NCBI GenBank assembly: GCA_014338405.1
Contig: JTDE01002417.1
Coordinates: 1-64,000, forward strand
Source: Paragonimus skrjabini miyazakii
Lineage: Eukaryota > Platyhelminthes > Trematoda > Plagiorchiida > Troglotrematidae
DNA length: 64,000 bases
Direction of reading: 5' to 3'
Below the pieces are notes generated by a model. That model did no database searches and was not told the DNA's origin. It saw only the letters and a program-made list of their open reading frames with translations. Shown here one piece after another: positions 63,657 through 64,000 of the stretch. Each line of letters opens with the position of its first letter. Within the stretch, counting starts at the first letter, position 1. A program made the position numbers and the translations under genes.

Positions 63657-64000
63657 GACTTCAAGTTGAACATCACCCACAATTGATCGCAGCTGTCGTA
63701 TGCCCATACACATCCCAGTCGATCCCCTTCGAAAAGAAGCACTAGACGCGGGTTTCGCCCTCGTTGGAGCACCTCGTCAGTAGAGCATACCTTCGCTACG
63801 ACCGGGACTAGAACTTCGGCCACGCTTTCATGGGGCAACCATATTGAACACTGCGCCATTGACCTAACAATAGGCACGACCGAATTATTACATGTGAACG
63901 CTCAACCACTTTCGCTTGTGAGTAATGATCAGGTTACCCGATCGTCTCGAAATGGAGACACAGTTACTGTCTGTTATATCCAATCGATAAACCAGCGATT
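63657..64000 (-). mobile_element. Hammerhead SINE, copy D, cut by the window end
   Basis: Minus-strand copy that starts with the AAGTTGAACATCACCCAC end and runs off the right edge of the window. The A box TGGCGCAGTGT is at 63858-63848 and the B box GTTCTAGTCCC at 63814-63804. The body beyond 63890 matches 41930-42020 closely. It may continue as another tandem array outside the window. Confidence 0.85.
63739..63786 (-). ncRNA. Hammerhead ribozyme in copy D, helix II damaged
   Basis: CTGACGA, GAAAC and GTC are intact, and helix I (GCTCTA with TAGTGC) pairs except for one U-U mismatch. Helix II carries two extra bases and G-G mismatches, so its closing stem is broken. The helix III palindrome is replaced by CCGCG. 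Probably inactive. Confidence 0.65.

Overview
The window looks like non-coding DNA from a flatworm nuclear genome, most likely a digenean trematode. The basis is indirect: AT-rich sequence with no bacterial-style gene packing, many decayed Penelope-like elements (PLEs) and a CR1-like non-LTR retrotransposon, and tRNA-like short repeats that carry hammerhead ribozymes, an arrangement known from schistosome SM-alpha repeats. The species cannot be named from sequence alone. Two runs of exactly 100 N (15693-15792 and 57173-57272) show that this is a gapped scaffold.

No intact host protein-coding gene could be supported. Every recognisable protein stretch belongs to a mobile element. There are six PLE remnants in two lineages. 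Lineage 1 (C-terminus ending in a CxQK...LPW type tail) is seen at 2503-2856 (-), 14930-15330 (-), 49780-50575 (+) and 59091-60230 (+). Lineage 2 (DNQLPFLDxLIS thumb motif and an EPM-type C-terminus) is seen at 7990-9243 (+) and 22126-23540 (-). A CR1-like reverse transcriptase remnant lies at 27230-28690 (+), with a probable nested insertion just after its YADD motif, and a second fragment of this kind lies at 42729-42840 (+). All copies carry stops, frameshifts or changed catalytic residues.

The main find is self-cleaving RNA structure. A repeat with a period of about 425-434 bp occurs at 36433-37083, 41686-42448, 60393-60998 and 63657-64000. It carries tRNA-like A and B boxes, a type I hammerhead ribozyme and a conserved long hairpin. 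The tandem pair at 41686-42448 holds two hammerheads with complete cores, 434 nt apart, so a transcript could release a 434-nt monomer as in SM-alpha repeats or animal retrozymes. A second, unrelated hammerhead family sits in inverted arms flanking the PLE at 2503-2856 (2376-2416 on - and 2890-2930 on +), with a third copy at 21462-21502 (+). The three copies keep helix I paired through compensatory changes. A third, incomplete hammerhead-like motif sits in the 3' tails of the lineage-2 PLEs (9674-9703 and 23851-23882).

The remaining stretches (about 1-2350, 2990-7980, 9760-14920, 15840-21450, 23940-27220, 28700-36430, 37090-41680, 42850-49770, 50600-59090 and 61000-63650) hold only short, unrecognised open frames. 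They may contain introns or diverged repeats.
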